A stretch of 64,000 bases of DNA from positions 16,855 through 80,854 of the forward strand of contig JAPLCQ010000143.1 in the NCBI GenBank assembly GCA_026392115.1, read 5' to 3'. This DNA is from Armatimonadota bacterium. Lineage in GTDB: Bacteria > Armatimonadota > Chthonomonadetes > Chthonomonadales > CAJBBX01. A program made the position numbers and the translations under genes. Positions 52,821-60,823 of this stretch are shown in pieces (the first letter of the stretch is position 1; the number at the start of each line of letters is the position of its first letter). A model generated the notes under the pieces. It saw only the letters and a list, made by a program, of their open reading frames with translations, ran no database searches and was not told the DNA's origin.

Positions 52821-53297
52821 TTGGCCGATTTCGTGTTGGATGACCAGGGCATCGTGGGACCCTGCAAGCTGTGCGGCCAGCGCAACCGCGTGGCTTATGA
52901 GCGCATGTCCGGCGAGGCCACCTGCGGCAAGTGCCGCAAGCCCCTGCCGCCGCCCGACTCGCCGATGGCCGTGGAGGCGGAGTTCGGCTACCTGCGCCTC
53001 CTTGCCAACGCCGGCGGCCCCGTGCTCGCGGCTTACCTGAAGCCAGGCGACGACGCGTCGGATCGACTGCTTTCCGAGCTGCGGGCATTGGCCGCGATCG
53101 ATGCCGGCAAGATCCTGATCGCCACCGTTGACGCCGTCCGCTTCCCGGACCTCGTGAGGATGTACGAGGCCGACCCGCAGCCCATGCTGGTGCTGCACAC
53201 GGGCGGCCACGAGGCCAAGCTTCGGCAGGGCTGGCTTCCATCGGCCGAGGTTCGCAAGTGGATGGTCGGCTGCCTCGCGCCTTCTGCCGAGTCGTAG
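52821..53297 (+). CDS. Thioredoxin-2-like protein without active-site cysteines
   Basis: 158 residues if started at the TTG at 52821, which has a GGAGG a few bases upstream and places the zinc ribbon at the terminus. CKLCGQRNRVAYERM then CGKCRKPLP gives Cys 15, 18, 35 and 38, the CxxC-x16-CxxC zinc ribbon of thioredoxin 2. The following domain has thioredoxin-like strands (GGPVLAAYLKPGDD, KILIATVDAVRFPDLVRMYE, DPQPMLVLHTGGHEA), but the WCGPC motif is missing. It cannot be an ordinary dithiol oxidoreductase. It may be a chaperone-like or sensing derivative. It is transcribed divergently from ispG. Confidence 0.75.
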   Translation: MADFVLDDQGIVGPCKLCGQRNRVAYERMSGEATCGKCRKPLPPPDSPMAVEAEFGYLRLLANAGGPVLAAYLKPGDDASDRLLSELRALAAIDAGKILIATVDAVRFPDLVRMYEADPQPMLVLHTGGHEAKLRQGWLPSAEVRKWMVGCLAPSAES

Positions 53298-53383
53298 GCG
53301 GGCGCCGTGCCGGATTGCGCTGTTCGCATCGCATGTATGGGGCAATCCCGTCGCGCCGGAAGGTGATCAGGGGCCTCGCGCCG

Positions 53384-53389
53384 TATACT
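53384..53389 (+). promoter_or_regulatory. Candidate -10 element TATACT for the TPR-YIP gene
   Basis: GCCGTATACTC lies 59 bases before the ATG at 53449. It is the closest to the TATAAT consensus among the boxes seen. No -35 at the usual distance is convincing. Confidence 0.35.
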
Positions 53390-53448
53390 CTACATCAAGA
53401 GGCGCTGCCCGGGCAGGCGCCTGCACGGATGGGGAGAGGAGTTCCTCG

Positions 53449-54987
53449 ATGAGTGGTTCGCTTCCGATGGATGCCGGGGGATGCATCCTGGCAGGACGAC
53501 GCTGCCTGCAAGAGGGCAGGATCGACGACGCGATCGGTCTATTCCAGGATGCGCTCCATATGGACGCGCACTCGGCCGAAGCCGCCCAGATGCTCGGCGT
53601 GGCCTTTTCCCGCAAGGGCAACTTTGACGAGGGCGTGCGGTACCTGCAGGATGCCGCGCGCATGCTGCCCGACAGCATCGACGTCCGCTTCAACCTCGCC
53701 GTGGCGCTGGACCGTAGCGGCCGCACGGCTGAGGCCGTCACGGAGCTTGAGCGGGCGGCCCAGGTGGACCCCGCCAACGACAAGGTGAGCCGGGCCCTGG
53801 CTTCGTTGCGTAGCCGGGCCGCCGCGCCGGCCCAGGCGCCGGGTCCCTACGGACAGCCGCAGGGCCAGCAGGTGCAGTCGCAGCGCGTGGATCTGGCAGG
53901 TAATCCAATCGCAGGCGGCGGTCAGGCGCCCGCGCAGCAGATGACCGACCTTGCCGGAAATCCGCTGCCGACCCAGAGCGCACAGGCGTTCCCCGGTTCC
54001 GGCGGCCCGGGCCCATCCGCTTACCCGCCGCCCGGCCAGCAGGCCGGCTACCAGCCTCCGCCGCCAGGCTACCAGGCGCCCCCGTCCCCGCCCGGCGCGG
54101 CTGGCGGCTACGGTCGCCCTGCCCCGCCGGCCGGCGGTCCTTATGCGTCGACCTACAACGCGATGCCCGGCGGAGCCCAGCCCGGCGTGGGCGACGACCC
54201 CGGCAAGTTCAGCATTGAAGCCATCAAGCGCATCATCACCGACCCCACCGGGTTCGGTCGCGACAACCTCGGCTGGACCGACCTCGGCGCGCCCGTGGTC
54301 TTCCTTGTGATCCTGCTCGCCGTGCAGATGGTGATGATGGCGGTGGGCGCGGGCATCGGCCTTGCCACGGGCGGAGCCGCCAACGCGAACAGCGGCGCGA
54401 TGGCGGGCATGGGAGGCCAGAGCCAACTCGCATCGATGATGGGGGTCAGCGGAGCGGTCGGCATCGCGGCCATGGTCATCCTGGGCATTCCCTTCGGCAT
54501 CATCGGCGAGTTCATCGGCGTGGGCATCACGCACCTGTTCGTGATGATGTTCGGCGGGCGCCGGGGCTACAACGCCTCTTTCCGCGCCATGGTCTACGCC
54601 TCGGTTCCGGGTGTCTTGATCGCCCCTGTGGGCCTGCTGACCGCCGTTGTGCCCGCGCTTGCTCCCGTGCAGATGATCGCCAGCGCGATCGTCGGCATAT
54701 GGTCGCTTGTACTGACCATCATCTTCCTTCGTGAGATGCAGGCCATCACCACCGGCGGCGCCGTGGGAGCCGTTTTCCTTCCCGGTATCGTCTGCTGCGC
54801 GTTGGTAGCCGCGATCCTCTTCCCGGTCTTCTCCATGGCGCGCGAGCGTGCGCGGCAGCAGATAGGCGGACCCGGCTTCGGCACGGGGTCGCCATTCGGC
54901 AGCCGGCCTGGTTTCGGCGGCCCGTCCTCCATGCCGGCGCCCCCCAGCTTCGGTGGGCCGGGCGGCCAACGCGGGACGCAGTTCTAG
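53449..54987 (+). CDS. TPR-repeat and YIP1-like membrane protein
   Basis: 512 residues with AGGAG upstream. Residues 10-120 contain three TPR units (IDDAIGLFQDALHMDAHSAE, FDEGVRYLQDAARMLPDS, TAEAVTELERAAQVDPAN). Residues 125-235 are a Pro-, Gly- and Gln-rich linker with two VDLAGNPI/TDLAGNPL repeats. Residues 245-465 carry a YIP1-like membrane domain with about five hydrophobic segments (AIKRIITDPTGF before the first; FRAMVYASVPGVL in the middle). The last membrane segment ends AAILFPVFSMARERARQQ, which resembles pilin-like N-termini of Armatimonadota. A Gly/Pro-rich tail follows. It probably organises proteins at the membrane. The next gene starts two bases after its stop. Confidence 0.75.
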   Translation: MSGSLPMDAGGCILAGRRCLQEGRIDDAIGLFQDALHMDAHSAEAAQMLGVAFSRKGNFDEGVRYLQDAARMLPDSIDVRFNLAVALDRSGRTAEAVTELERAAQVDPANDKVSRALASLRSRAAAPAQAPGPYGQPQGQQVQSQRVDLAGNPIAGGGQAPAQQMTDLAGNPLPTQSAQAFPGSGGPGPSAYPPPGQQAGYQPPPPGYQAPPSPPGAAGGYGRPAPPAGGPYASTYNAMPGGAQPGVGDDPGKFSIEAIKRIITDPTGFGRDNLGWTDLGAPVVFLVILLAVQMVMMAVGAGIGLATGGAANANSGAMAGMGGQSQLASMMGVSGAVGIAAMVILGIPFGIIGEFIGVGITHLFVMMFGGRRGYNASFRAMVYASVPGVLIAPVGLLTAVVPALAPVQMIASAIVGIWSLVLTIIFLREMQAITTGGAVGAVFLPGIVCCALVAAILFPVFSMARERARQQIGGPGFGTGSPFGSRPGFGGPSSMPAPPSFGGPGGQRGTQF

Positions 54988-54989
54988 CC

Positions 54990-55925
54990 ATGAGGGCGCC
55001 GGTGGCGGTGGCGCTGACAGGGCTTCTGGCGTCGATGCACGCGCACGCCGCACCGGTCGTCTCGGTGCGCCGAGAAGCGTACCAGGGGCGTTCGGGCTGC
55101 TTCCGGATCAGCAACGGCGAGGTAAGCCTGGTCGTTGCTCCCTCCATCGGGCGCATCGTCTTCTACGGTCCTGCCGCGGGTCCGAACCTGCTCTGGGAGC
55201 AGGCGAGCCTCCGCGGCAAGACCGTGACCCTGGCCCAGGGGCGCAAGGAGTGGACCAACTTCGGCGGCGACAAGCTCTGGCCCGCGCCGCAGAGCAAGTG
55301 GAACTGGCCGCCCGACCCCAGCCTCGACGGCATCGGGCACACGGCGACGGCGCTGAAGGGCGGCTCGGTGCGCCTGACCAGCGCCGCCAGCCCCGTCTCC
55401 GGCATTCGGTTTGAGCGCGTCATCACCATGAACGCCGCGGACGGATCTGTTGCCATCCGCAACACCATGCTCAACACCAGCGACCAGGACGTGGAGTGGA
55501 GCGTTTGGGAAGTGGCCCAAGTGGCCGAGCCGCGCTGGTGCGAGATGCCCGTTGTGGTCTCCGCCGGCCTGCCGAAAGGCTGGACCGCCATCGGACCCAA
55601 CGTCCCGCAACCCGGCTACCTCGACGTGCGTTCGGGTACGGTACGCCTTCGGCGAAACCCCGCCAAGGCCGCCAAGATCGGCGGCTGGTCGCCTTCGGGC
55701 CTGGTCCGGGCCCGCATCGGTGCCTGGGATCTCACACTCCGGGCGAAGATCGAGGCCGACGGAGGCTACCCGGACGGCGGTTGTCCGCAGGAGGTCTTCT
55801 CCTCTCCCGACCCGCTGAAGTACATGGAATTGGAGTTGCTCGGACCGGTGCGCCTGCTACAGCCGGGCGACAGCCAGACGCTGACCACCACCTGGAGCCT
55901 CCGCCGCGCCGTGCCTGGTCGGTAG
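54990..55925 (+). CDS. Secreted DUF4380-like protein
   Basis: 311 residues with a signal peptide (VAVALTGLLASMHAHA). The body is beta-rich: CFRISNGEVSLVVAPSIGRI, FGGDKLWPAPQSKWNWPPD, RFERVITMNAADGSVAIRN and WSVWEVAQVAEP. This is the pattern of the galactose-mutarotase-like DUF4380 family, in which GGDK and W-rich loops line the binding face. A sugar-related binding or epimerase role is possible but unproven. It starts two bases after the TPR-YIP gene and is followed four bases later by another small secreted gene, so it is likely part of one transcript. Confidence 0.65.
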   Translation: MRAPVAVALTGLLASMHAHAAPVVSVRREAYQGRSGCFRISNGEVSLVVAPSIGRIVFYGPAAGPNLLWEQASLRGKTVTLAQGRKEWTNFGGDKLWPAPQSKWNWPPDPSLDGIGHTATALKGGSVRLTSAASPVSGIRFERVITMNAADGSVAIRNTMLNTSDQDVEWSVWEVAQVAEPRWCEMPVVVSAGLPKGWTAIGPNVPQPGYLDVRSGTVRLRRNPAKAAKIGGWSPSGLVRARIGAWDLTLRAKIEADGGYPDGGCPQEVFSSPDPLKYMELELLGPVRLLQPGDSQTLTTTWSLRRAVPGR

Positions 55926-55929
55926 GGCG

Positions 55930-56520
55930 ATGCGTGGCGGCCTCCTGCCGGCCGTGGCGGCGGTGCTGGCCGTCCGGGTGGCCTCGGCGGAGCAGCGGCG
56001 CGTGGGGCCTGTGGCGGGCGCCGGCGGTGTCGCCGAAGTGTCACTGAGGACGGCGGGCGATCCGGCCGTGAGCGTGCGCGTGGGCCGGCGCCTGGTGGCG
56101 TCGGGAGTACCCGCACGCTGGCGGCCCTGGCGGTTGGAGCTAGCCGACGTGGCAGGCGACGGCAAGGTGCGCATCGTGGTGGGGATCACCAAGTCCACCC
56201 GCTACCGGCCGTCGCCCCACAACTGCCTCTTCGTGTTGCAGGCTCGCGATGGACGCCTGGCCCCGGTCTGGCTCGGTTCGGCTCTCAGCCGCCCCTTCGT
56301 CGACTTCGCCTACGGCCGCAGCCGGGCCGGTGCCGGGGCAACGCTCTTCGCGCTGGAGCATGCGCCCGACGGCTCGCTGGGCGCCGCAGCCTACCATTGG
56401 AACGGGTTCGGGTACACGCTGGCGTACCGTAAGGGACACTGGTCGTCCGCGCAGTTCATCCGTGGCGACCCCGGCGTCGCCGTCCGAGGCGACGATCGCA
56501 GGTACTTGGTGGGGAGGTAG
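55930..56520 (+). CDS. Small secreted protein of unknown function
   Basis: 196 residues with an N-terminal hydrophobic leader (LLPAVAAVLAVRVASA). LELADVAGDGKVRIVVGIT resembles one FG-GAP/VCBS-like strand with a DxDxDG-style turn. LFVLQARDGRLAPVWLGSAL and YHWNGFGYTLAYRKGHW suggest a small propeller-like or beta-sandwich fold. No catalytic residues are visible. The tight spacing on both sides (four bases each) places it in an operon with the DUF4380-like and DUF3160 genes. Confidence 0.55.
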   Translation: MRGGLLPAVAAVLAVRVASAEQRRVGPVAGAGGVAEVSLRTAGDPAVSVRVGRRLVASGVPARWRPWRLELADVAGDGKVRIVVGITKSTRYRPSPHNCLFVLQARDGRLAPVWLGSALSRPFVDFAYGRSRAGAGATLFALEHAPDGSLGAAAYHWNGFGYTLAYRKGHWSSAQFIRGDPGVAVRGDDRRYLVGR

Positions 56521-56524
56521 AGGC

Positions 56525-58699
56525 ATGGATCGCATCCGAGCCGTGGCCGTCGCGCTGCTTCTCCTTGCAGGAGGTTGCTCGCGTCAGGTGGCCCCCGTGC
56601 CGCGCGTGAAGGCGCACCTGCCGCCGTCGCGCGCCGAGGACGCGCGCCCGGTCGCGCCGGCGCCTCCGCCGAAGGTCGTCGCCAAGCCTGTCGCATCCCG
56701 GTACCCGGCCTCGCTAAAGCCGTACCGGGTGAGCGCGTCGCTGAAGGAGGTTTCGAACCTGCCGCAGTACCGCGCGCTGAAGCTGGAGCAGGCGGTCCGC
56801 TCCCAGCTGGCCCGGAACCTCTTTGCCTGCCGTCCCACCGACCACAAGCAGCTCTTCCAGGTCTACGAGAACAACGACTACCTGGACCTGCCCTCGTTCG
56901 TCACGGTGGACCTGGTGCTGCAGCTGTTCCACGTCTTCTACGGCTACACGCTCCGCACGGTGGAGGCCCAGTCGCTGGCGCCGGCCCTGGAGCAACTGGC
57001 CGACGAGATGCGCCGCGGCTCGCTGGCGCAACTGCGTGCCGCACGCGAACCGGCTATCCGCGACGCCGCCCTGCGCAACGTGGCCTTCGCCGCCGTGACC
57101 GCGGGACTGCTGGGCAGGCGCGTGGCCCTGCCTCCGGAAGCCGAGGCCATGGTCGCCGGCGAACTGCGCCTCGTCGACGCGCACGAGGGGTGGGCCGTGG
57201 GCGCCATCCTGCCTTACAAGCTCGACTACTCGCAGTTCGTGCCGCGAGGCCACTACACACGGTCGGATCGGCTGAAACGCTACTTTCGCGCCATGATGTG
57301 GCTGGGTCTGGCGCCCTTCGCGCCCAGATTCTCGGACAAGAGCCCCGCCGACGGTCCGCTGCGCCAGGCCCTGCTCCTCTCCCGCACGCTGAACGCGCCA
57401 AGGGCGGCCGCGCTCTGGCAGCGCATCTACGAGCCGACCTCGTTCTACGTCAACACGGCCGATGACCTGACGCCCGCCGAGTTGTCCGCCGCCGCGGGAC
57501 GCGCGTTGGGGAAGGGGCACGCAGTCACCGCATACGCTCCGGCCGATGCGCTGGCCAAGGTGCGCGCGGCGCTGGACGCACTGCGCCGTCCCGGCATCCG
57601 CGCCCGCATGGAGCTATCTCCTCCTTACCCCGACCCCGACGTCCAGATGCGCGTGATGGGCCAGCGGTACATCCCGGACAGCGAGGCCATGCAGCGCCTC
57701 TGCGCGCCCATCGAGCGCCCGTTCCCATGCGGGATGGACGTGATGGCCGTGCTGGGCAGCCCCCGCGCCGAGGCGATCATCCGTGCCGATCCCAAGGTGT
57801 TCAACACGAACGGATGGATGCCCTACGACGCCGAGCGCGCCAAGCTCGCCGCCGAGTTCGCCGCCTTGCCTGCGGGCCGCTGGTCTTCGTCGCTCTACTG
57901 GAGCTGGCTGGACTGCCTCCGCGAGGTGACACGCACCGTTCCCGCCGGCTATCCTACGTTCATGCGGAGTTCCGCCTGGGCCGACCGGTCGCTCTATTCC
58001 GCGCTGGGGTCCTGGGCTGAACTGCGCCACGACACGATCCTCTACGGCAAGCAGAGCGCCGTGGAGTGCGGCGGCGGCGAGGAGGAGAAGCTGCCCAAGG
58101 GCTACGTGGAGCCCAACGCGCCGCTGTACGACCGTCTGGCCGCCCTCCTCACGCAGACGCGCCAGGGCCTCGAGCGGCGCAAGCTCATGCCGGAGAGGCT
58201 TCGCGACCGGTTCGGCGAGTTCGAGTCTCTGGTGCGGTTCCTGCGCACCTGTTCGCTGAAGGAGCTGCGCAACGAGGCTCTCACAGAGGCCGAGTACCTG
58301 GAGATCAAGTACATCGGCGCCAAGTGCGAGATGCTGACCCTTGCCACCGTGGACAACGCGCCCAACACCTGGGACCTCGTGGATGAGGCCGATCGCGACA
58401 TGGCCATCGTGGCCGATGTCCATACTGCCACCGACCTCTGTCTCGAGGTGGGCGTTGGCAGGGCCCAGGAGATCCTCGTCATCGTGCGTGTGGCGGGCAA
58501 GCTGACGCTGACCCGTGGAGCGATCTTCAGCTTCCACGAGTTCAAGCATCCAACGTCCGACCGGCTCACGGATGAGAAGTGGCGCGACCTGCTCAAGGCT
58601 GGCAAGGCTCCGACGCCGCCAGCATGGACGCGGAGCTTCCTGACGCCGGTCAAGCCGGCTACGGGTACAGAACTGAAGGGGTACTCCAGCGGGTGCTGA
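56525..58699 (+). CDS. DUF3160 lipoprotein
   Basis: 724 residues. The start at 56525 is chosen because a GGAGG overlapping the previous stop precedes it and a lipoprotein signal follows (AVALLLLAGGCSRQ, with Cys 18 as the lipidation site). A Pro/Ala-rich linker to about residue 60 leads to a long helical domain with NNDYLDLPSFVTVDLVLQLF and HVFYGYTL. It also has MDVMAVLGSPRAEAI, YWSWLDCLREV, ELRHDTILYGKQS, LEIKYIGAKCEML and VADVHTATDLCLEVGVGRAQ, all typical of DUF3160. These are exported proteins of unknown function. The stop overlaps the next ATG as TGATG. Confidence 0.8.
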   Translation: MDRIRAVAVALLLLAGGCSRQVAPVPRVKAHLPPSRAEDARPVAPAPPPKVVAKPVASRYPASLKPYRVSASLKEVSNLPQYRALKLEQAVRSQLARNLFACRPTDHKQLFQVYENNDYLDLPSFVTVDLVLQLFHVFYGYTLRTVEAQSLAPALEQLADEMRRGSLAQLRAAREPAIRDAALRNVAFAAVTAGLLGRRVALPPEAEAMVAGELRLVDAHEGWAVGAILPYKLDYSQFVPRGHYTRSDRLKRYFRAMMWLGLAPFAPRFSDKSPADGPLRQALLLSRTLNAPRAAALWQRIYEPTSFYVNTADDLTPAELSAAAGRALGKGHAVTAYAPADALAKVRAALDALRRPGIRARMELSPPYPDPDVQMRVMGQRYIPDSEAMQRLCAPIERPFPCGMDVMAVLGSPRAEAIIRADPKVFNTNGWMPYDAERAKLAAEFAALPAGRWSSSLYWSWLDCLREVTRTVPAGYPTFMRSSAWADRSLYSALGSWAELRHDTILYGKQSAVECGGGEEEKLPKGYVEPNAPLYDRLAALLTQTRQGLERRKLMPERLRDRFGEFESLVRFLRTCSLKELRNEALTEAEYLEIKYIGAKCEMLTLATVDNAPNTWDLVDEADRDMAIVADVHTATDLCLEVGVGRAQEILVIVRVAGKLTLTRGAIFSFHEFKHPTSDRLTDEKWRDLLKAGKAPTPPAWTRSFLTPVKPATGTELKGYSSGC

Positions 58700-59676
58700 T
58701 GCCGCGGTTCGCCCTGGCGCTTGCGGTGGCTTGGCGCCTCTCGGCGCCGTCGCCTTCGTGCGCCGCGCCGCCCGGCACGGTGACCATCGCCGCCGCAGGC
58801 GACGTCATGCTCGATCGCGGCGTGGCGATGCGTATCCGGCGCCGTGGCGTGACCTATCCCTGGGCGAAGGTCCGCGGCATCCTGACGGCAGCCGACATCG
58901 CCTTCGCCAACCTGGAGTGTCCGATCTCCGACACGGCCGAACGGACGCCCAAGCTCTTCTGCTTTAGGGCCAAACCGGCGTATGCCGGCGGCCTGGCGTG
59001 GGCCGGCATCCGCGTGGTCTCGCTGGCCAACAACCACACGTTGGACTGTGGGCGGCGGGGCCTGCTCCACACCATGGCGTGGCTGCGGAAGCAGGGGATC
59101 GGCTGGTGCGGCGCCGGCGCCACGCTGGAGGAGGCGCTGGAGCCGCACGTGGTCACGGTTCGAGGGGTCCGTGTAGCGTTCGTGGCCTTCAGCCGCTTCG
59201 CCGCCGAGACGTCCATGCTCGACTCCACGCGCCCGACGGTCGCCTACGCCTCAGAGGCCAATGTGCGGGCTGCCGTAGGGCGCGCAAGGCGATTGGCCGA
59301 TGTCGTTGTCGCCTCGTTCCACTGGGGCGACGAGTACAGCCGCCGGCCCAATGGCGCCCAACGGCATCTGGCGCAGGCGGCGGTGGAGGCCGGCGCCGAC
59401 CTGGTGCTGGGACACCATCCGCACGTCCTCCAACCGGCGGCCAGGCACGCGCCCGGCAGGACGGCACGACCGTCTCTGGTAGCCTATTCGCTCGGCAACT
59501 TCGTGTTCGACGCCCGCAACACCGCCACGGTCAGCACAGGCGTACTGACGGTGACCGTGGGCACGGCAGGTGTAGGGGCGGCTTCGTGGACGCCGTGCAG
59601 GGCCCGAAAGGGGCGGCCGGAGCCGTCCGGTAAGGTGCGCCTCTTGAGCGTGGGCGCCGAGGAGTGTGATCTTTGA
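58699..59676 (+). CDS. CapA-family metallophosphatase-like protein
   Basis: 325 residues, start coupled to the preceding stop (TGATG). A hydrophobic leader is followed by TIAAAGDVMLDRGVAMR, IAFANLECPISD, VVSLANNHTLDCG, VVASFHWGDEY, LVLGHHPHVLQ and LVAYSLGNFVFD. These are the metal-binding motifs of the CapA (PgsA) family, related to calcineurin-like phosphoesterases and linked to poly-gamma-glutamate synthesis. No other capsule genes are present, so a different extracellular phosphoesterase role is possible. The stop overlaps the TTG of the next gene. Confidence 0.8.
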   Translation: MPRFALALAVAWRLSAPSPSCAAPPGTVTIAAAGDVMLDRGVAMRIRRRGVTYPWAKVRGILTAADIAFANLECPISDTAERTPKLFCFRAKPAYAGGLAWAGIRVVSLANNHTLDCGRRGLLHTMAWLRKQGIGWCGAGATLEEALEPHVVTVRGVRVAFVAFSRFAAETSMLDSTRPTVAYASEANVRAAVGRARRLADVVVASFHWGDEYSRRPNGAQRHLAQAAVEAGADLVLGHHPHVLQPAARHAPGRTARPSLVAYSLGNFVFDARNTATVSTGVLTVTVGTAGVGAASWTPCRARKGRPEPSGKVRLLSVGAEECDL

Positions 59677-60755
59677 CCGAAACGGCCCAACCTGACCGCG
59701 CAGGTGTCCTGCTGACCTGCGCTCCCGAGGCACAGGGCCTGCTGCGCCTCGAACTGGCCGACGCCTGGCCCGGCCTGACGGCGCCGCAGTGGCTGGCCGA
59801 CGGCCTGGCGCTGGTCCGGTTGCCCGGCGGCTTTGAGGCCTTCGCCGCCGAGGTTGGGCGTGCTGCGCCCATCTTCCTGCGCCACCTGGCTCCGGTTCAG
59901 ACGGAACAGGCCGTCACGCCCTCGCGCGGCGTCATGGGCGCCATGAAGCGTGGCCTTGAGTTGCTGGAGGATATGGCGCCGGCCGACGCGGTTCTCGGTG
60001 TGCAGGTCCGGCGCGTCGTGGCAAGCGGCGACGCGGCACGCGTCGAGCGAATGACAGCGCTGGAGCGCGAGTTCGCGCCCACCGCGGCCGAGGTCACCCG
60101 GTGCAGGATCGATACGGCGCACCCGGAGCGCATCGTCTCGACCCTCATCGTGGGCGACCGCCTCCTCATGGGCATCTCCGACGTTGCGGCGAACCTCAGC
60201 GCGTGGCCCGGCGGCGAACGGCGTTTCTTGGAGCTGGACGATCAGATCAGCCGCGCCGAGTTCAAGCTGCTGGAGGCCCTGGAGGCCTTCGGCGTCGAGA
60301 TGCCGGCCTCCGGGGTGGCGCTGGACATGGGCGCGGCTCCGGGTGGCTGGACGCGCGTGTTGCTGGAAAAGGGTCTTTCCGTCGTGGCCGTGGACCCGGC
60401 GAAGCTGCACCCCTCGCTGGTTCGCCACGAGCGCGTGACGCATGTGCGTGCGCGTATCGAGGACCGCCTATCGGGCGCCGCTCCGGTCGACGTCATCGTG
60501 AACGATATGCGCATTGACCCGCGGGCGTCGACGGCGATCATGCTCCAGGCGGCGTCGTTGCTGCCGTGCGGCGGACCCGCCGTCATGACGCTGAAGCTGC
60601 CCGAGGGCGGCGTCACCGACCGAGCCCTGCTCGCGACGGTGCGCGCCAGTCTGGCCAGGCTGCGTGGGGCGTACCACGTGATCGGGGCCCGGCGGCTTTT
60701 CCACAACCGCAGTGAAGTGACTGTCGCGCTACAGGCCAAATCCACAGGAGGATAA
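59673..60755 (+). CDS. FtsJ/RlmM-like SAM-dependent RNA methyltransferase
   Basis: 360 residues. The TTG start at 59673 overlaps the CapA stop (TTGA) and has a GGAG about eight bases upstream. Residues 1-190 resemble the RNA-binding N-terminal half of RlmM-like proteins (RRVVASGDAARVERMTALER is helical). The Rossmann domain has GVALDMGAAPGGWTRVLLEK (motif I), VVAVDPAKLHP, DVIVNDMRIDP and AVMTLKLPEGG, consistent with the K-D-K-E tetrad of 2'-O-methyltransferases. RLFHNRSEVTVAL supplies the final Glu. It probably modifies rRNA or tRNA. Confidence 0.75.
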   Translation: MTETAQPDRAGVLLTCAPEAQGLLRLELADAWPGLTAPQWLADGLALVRLPGGFEAFAAEVGRAAPIFLRHLAPVQTEQAVTPSRGVMGAMKRGLELLEDMAPADAVLGVQVRRVVASGDAARVERMTALEREFAPTAAEVTRCRIDTAHPERIVSTLIVGDRLLMGISDVAANLSAWPGGERRFLELDDQISRAEFKLLEALEAFGVEMPASGVALDMGAAPGGWTRVLLEKGLSVVAVDPAKLHPSLVRHERVTHVRARIEDRLSGAAPVDVIVNDMRIDPRASTAIMLQAASLLPCGGPAVMTLKLPEGGVTDRALLATVRASLARLRGAYHVIGARRLFHNRSEVTVALQAKSTGG

Positions 60756-60823
60756 CTGGGCTTGCGTCACGAATATCATCCCTGACGCGTTCGCAGTTCA
60801 CCATTGCGCTGTCGGGAGCAGGT

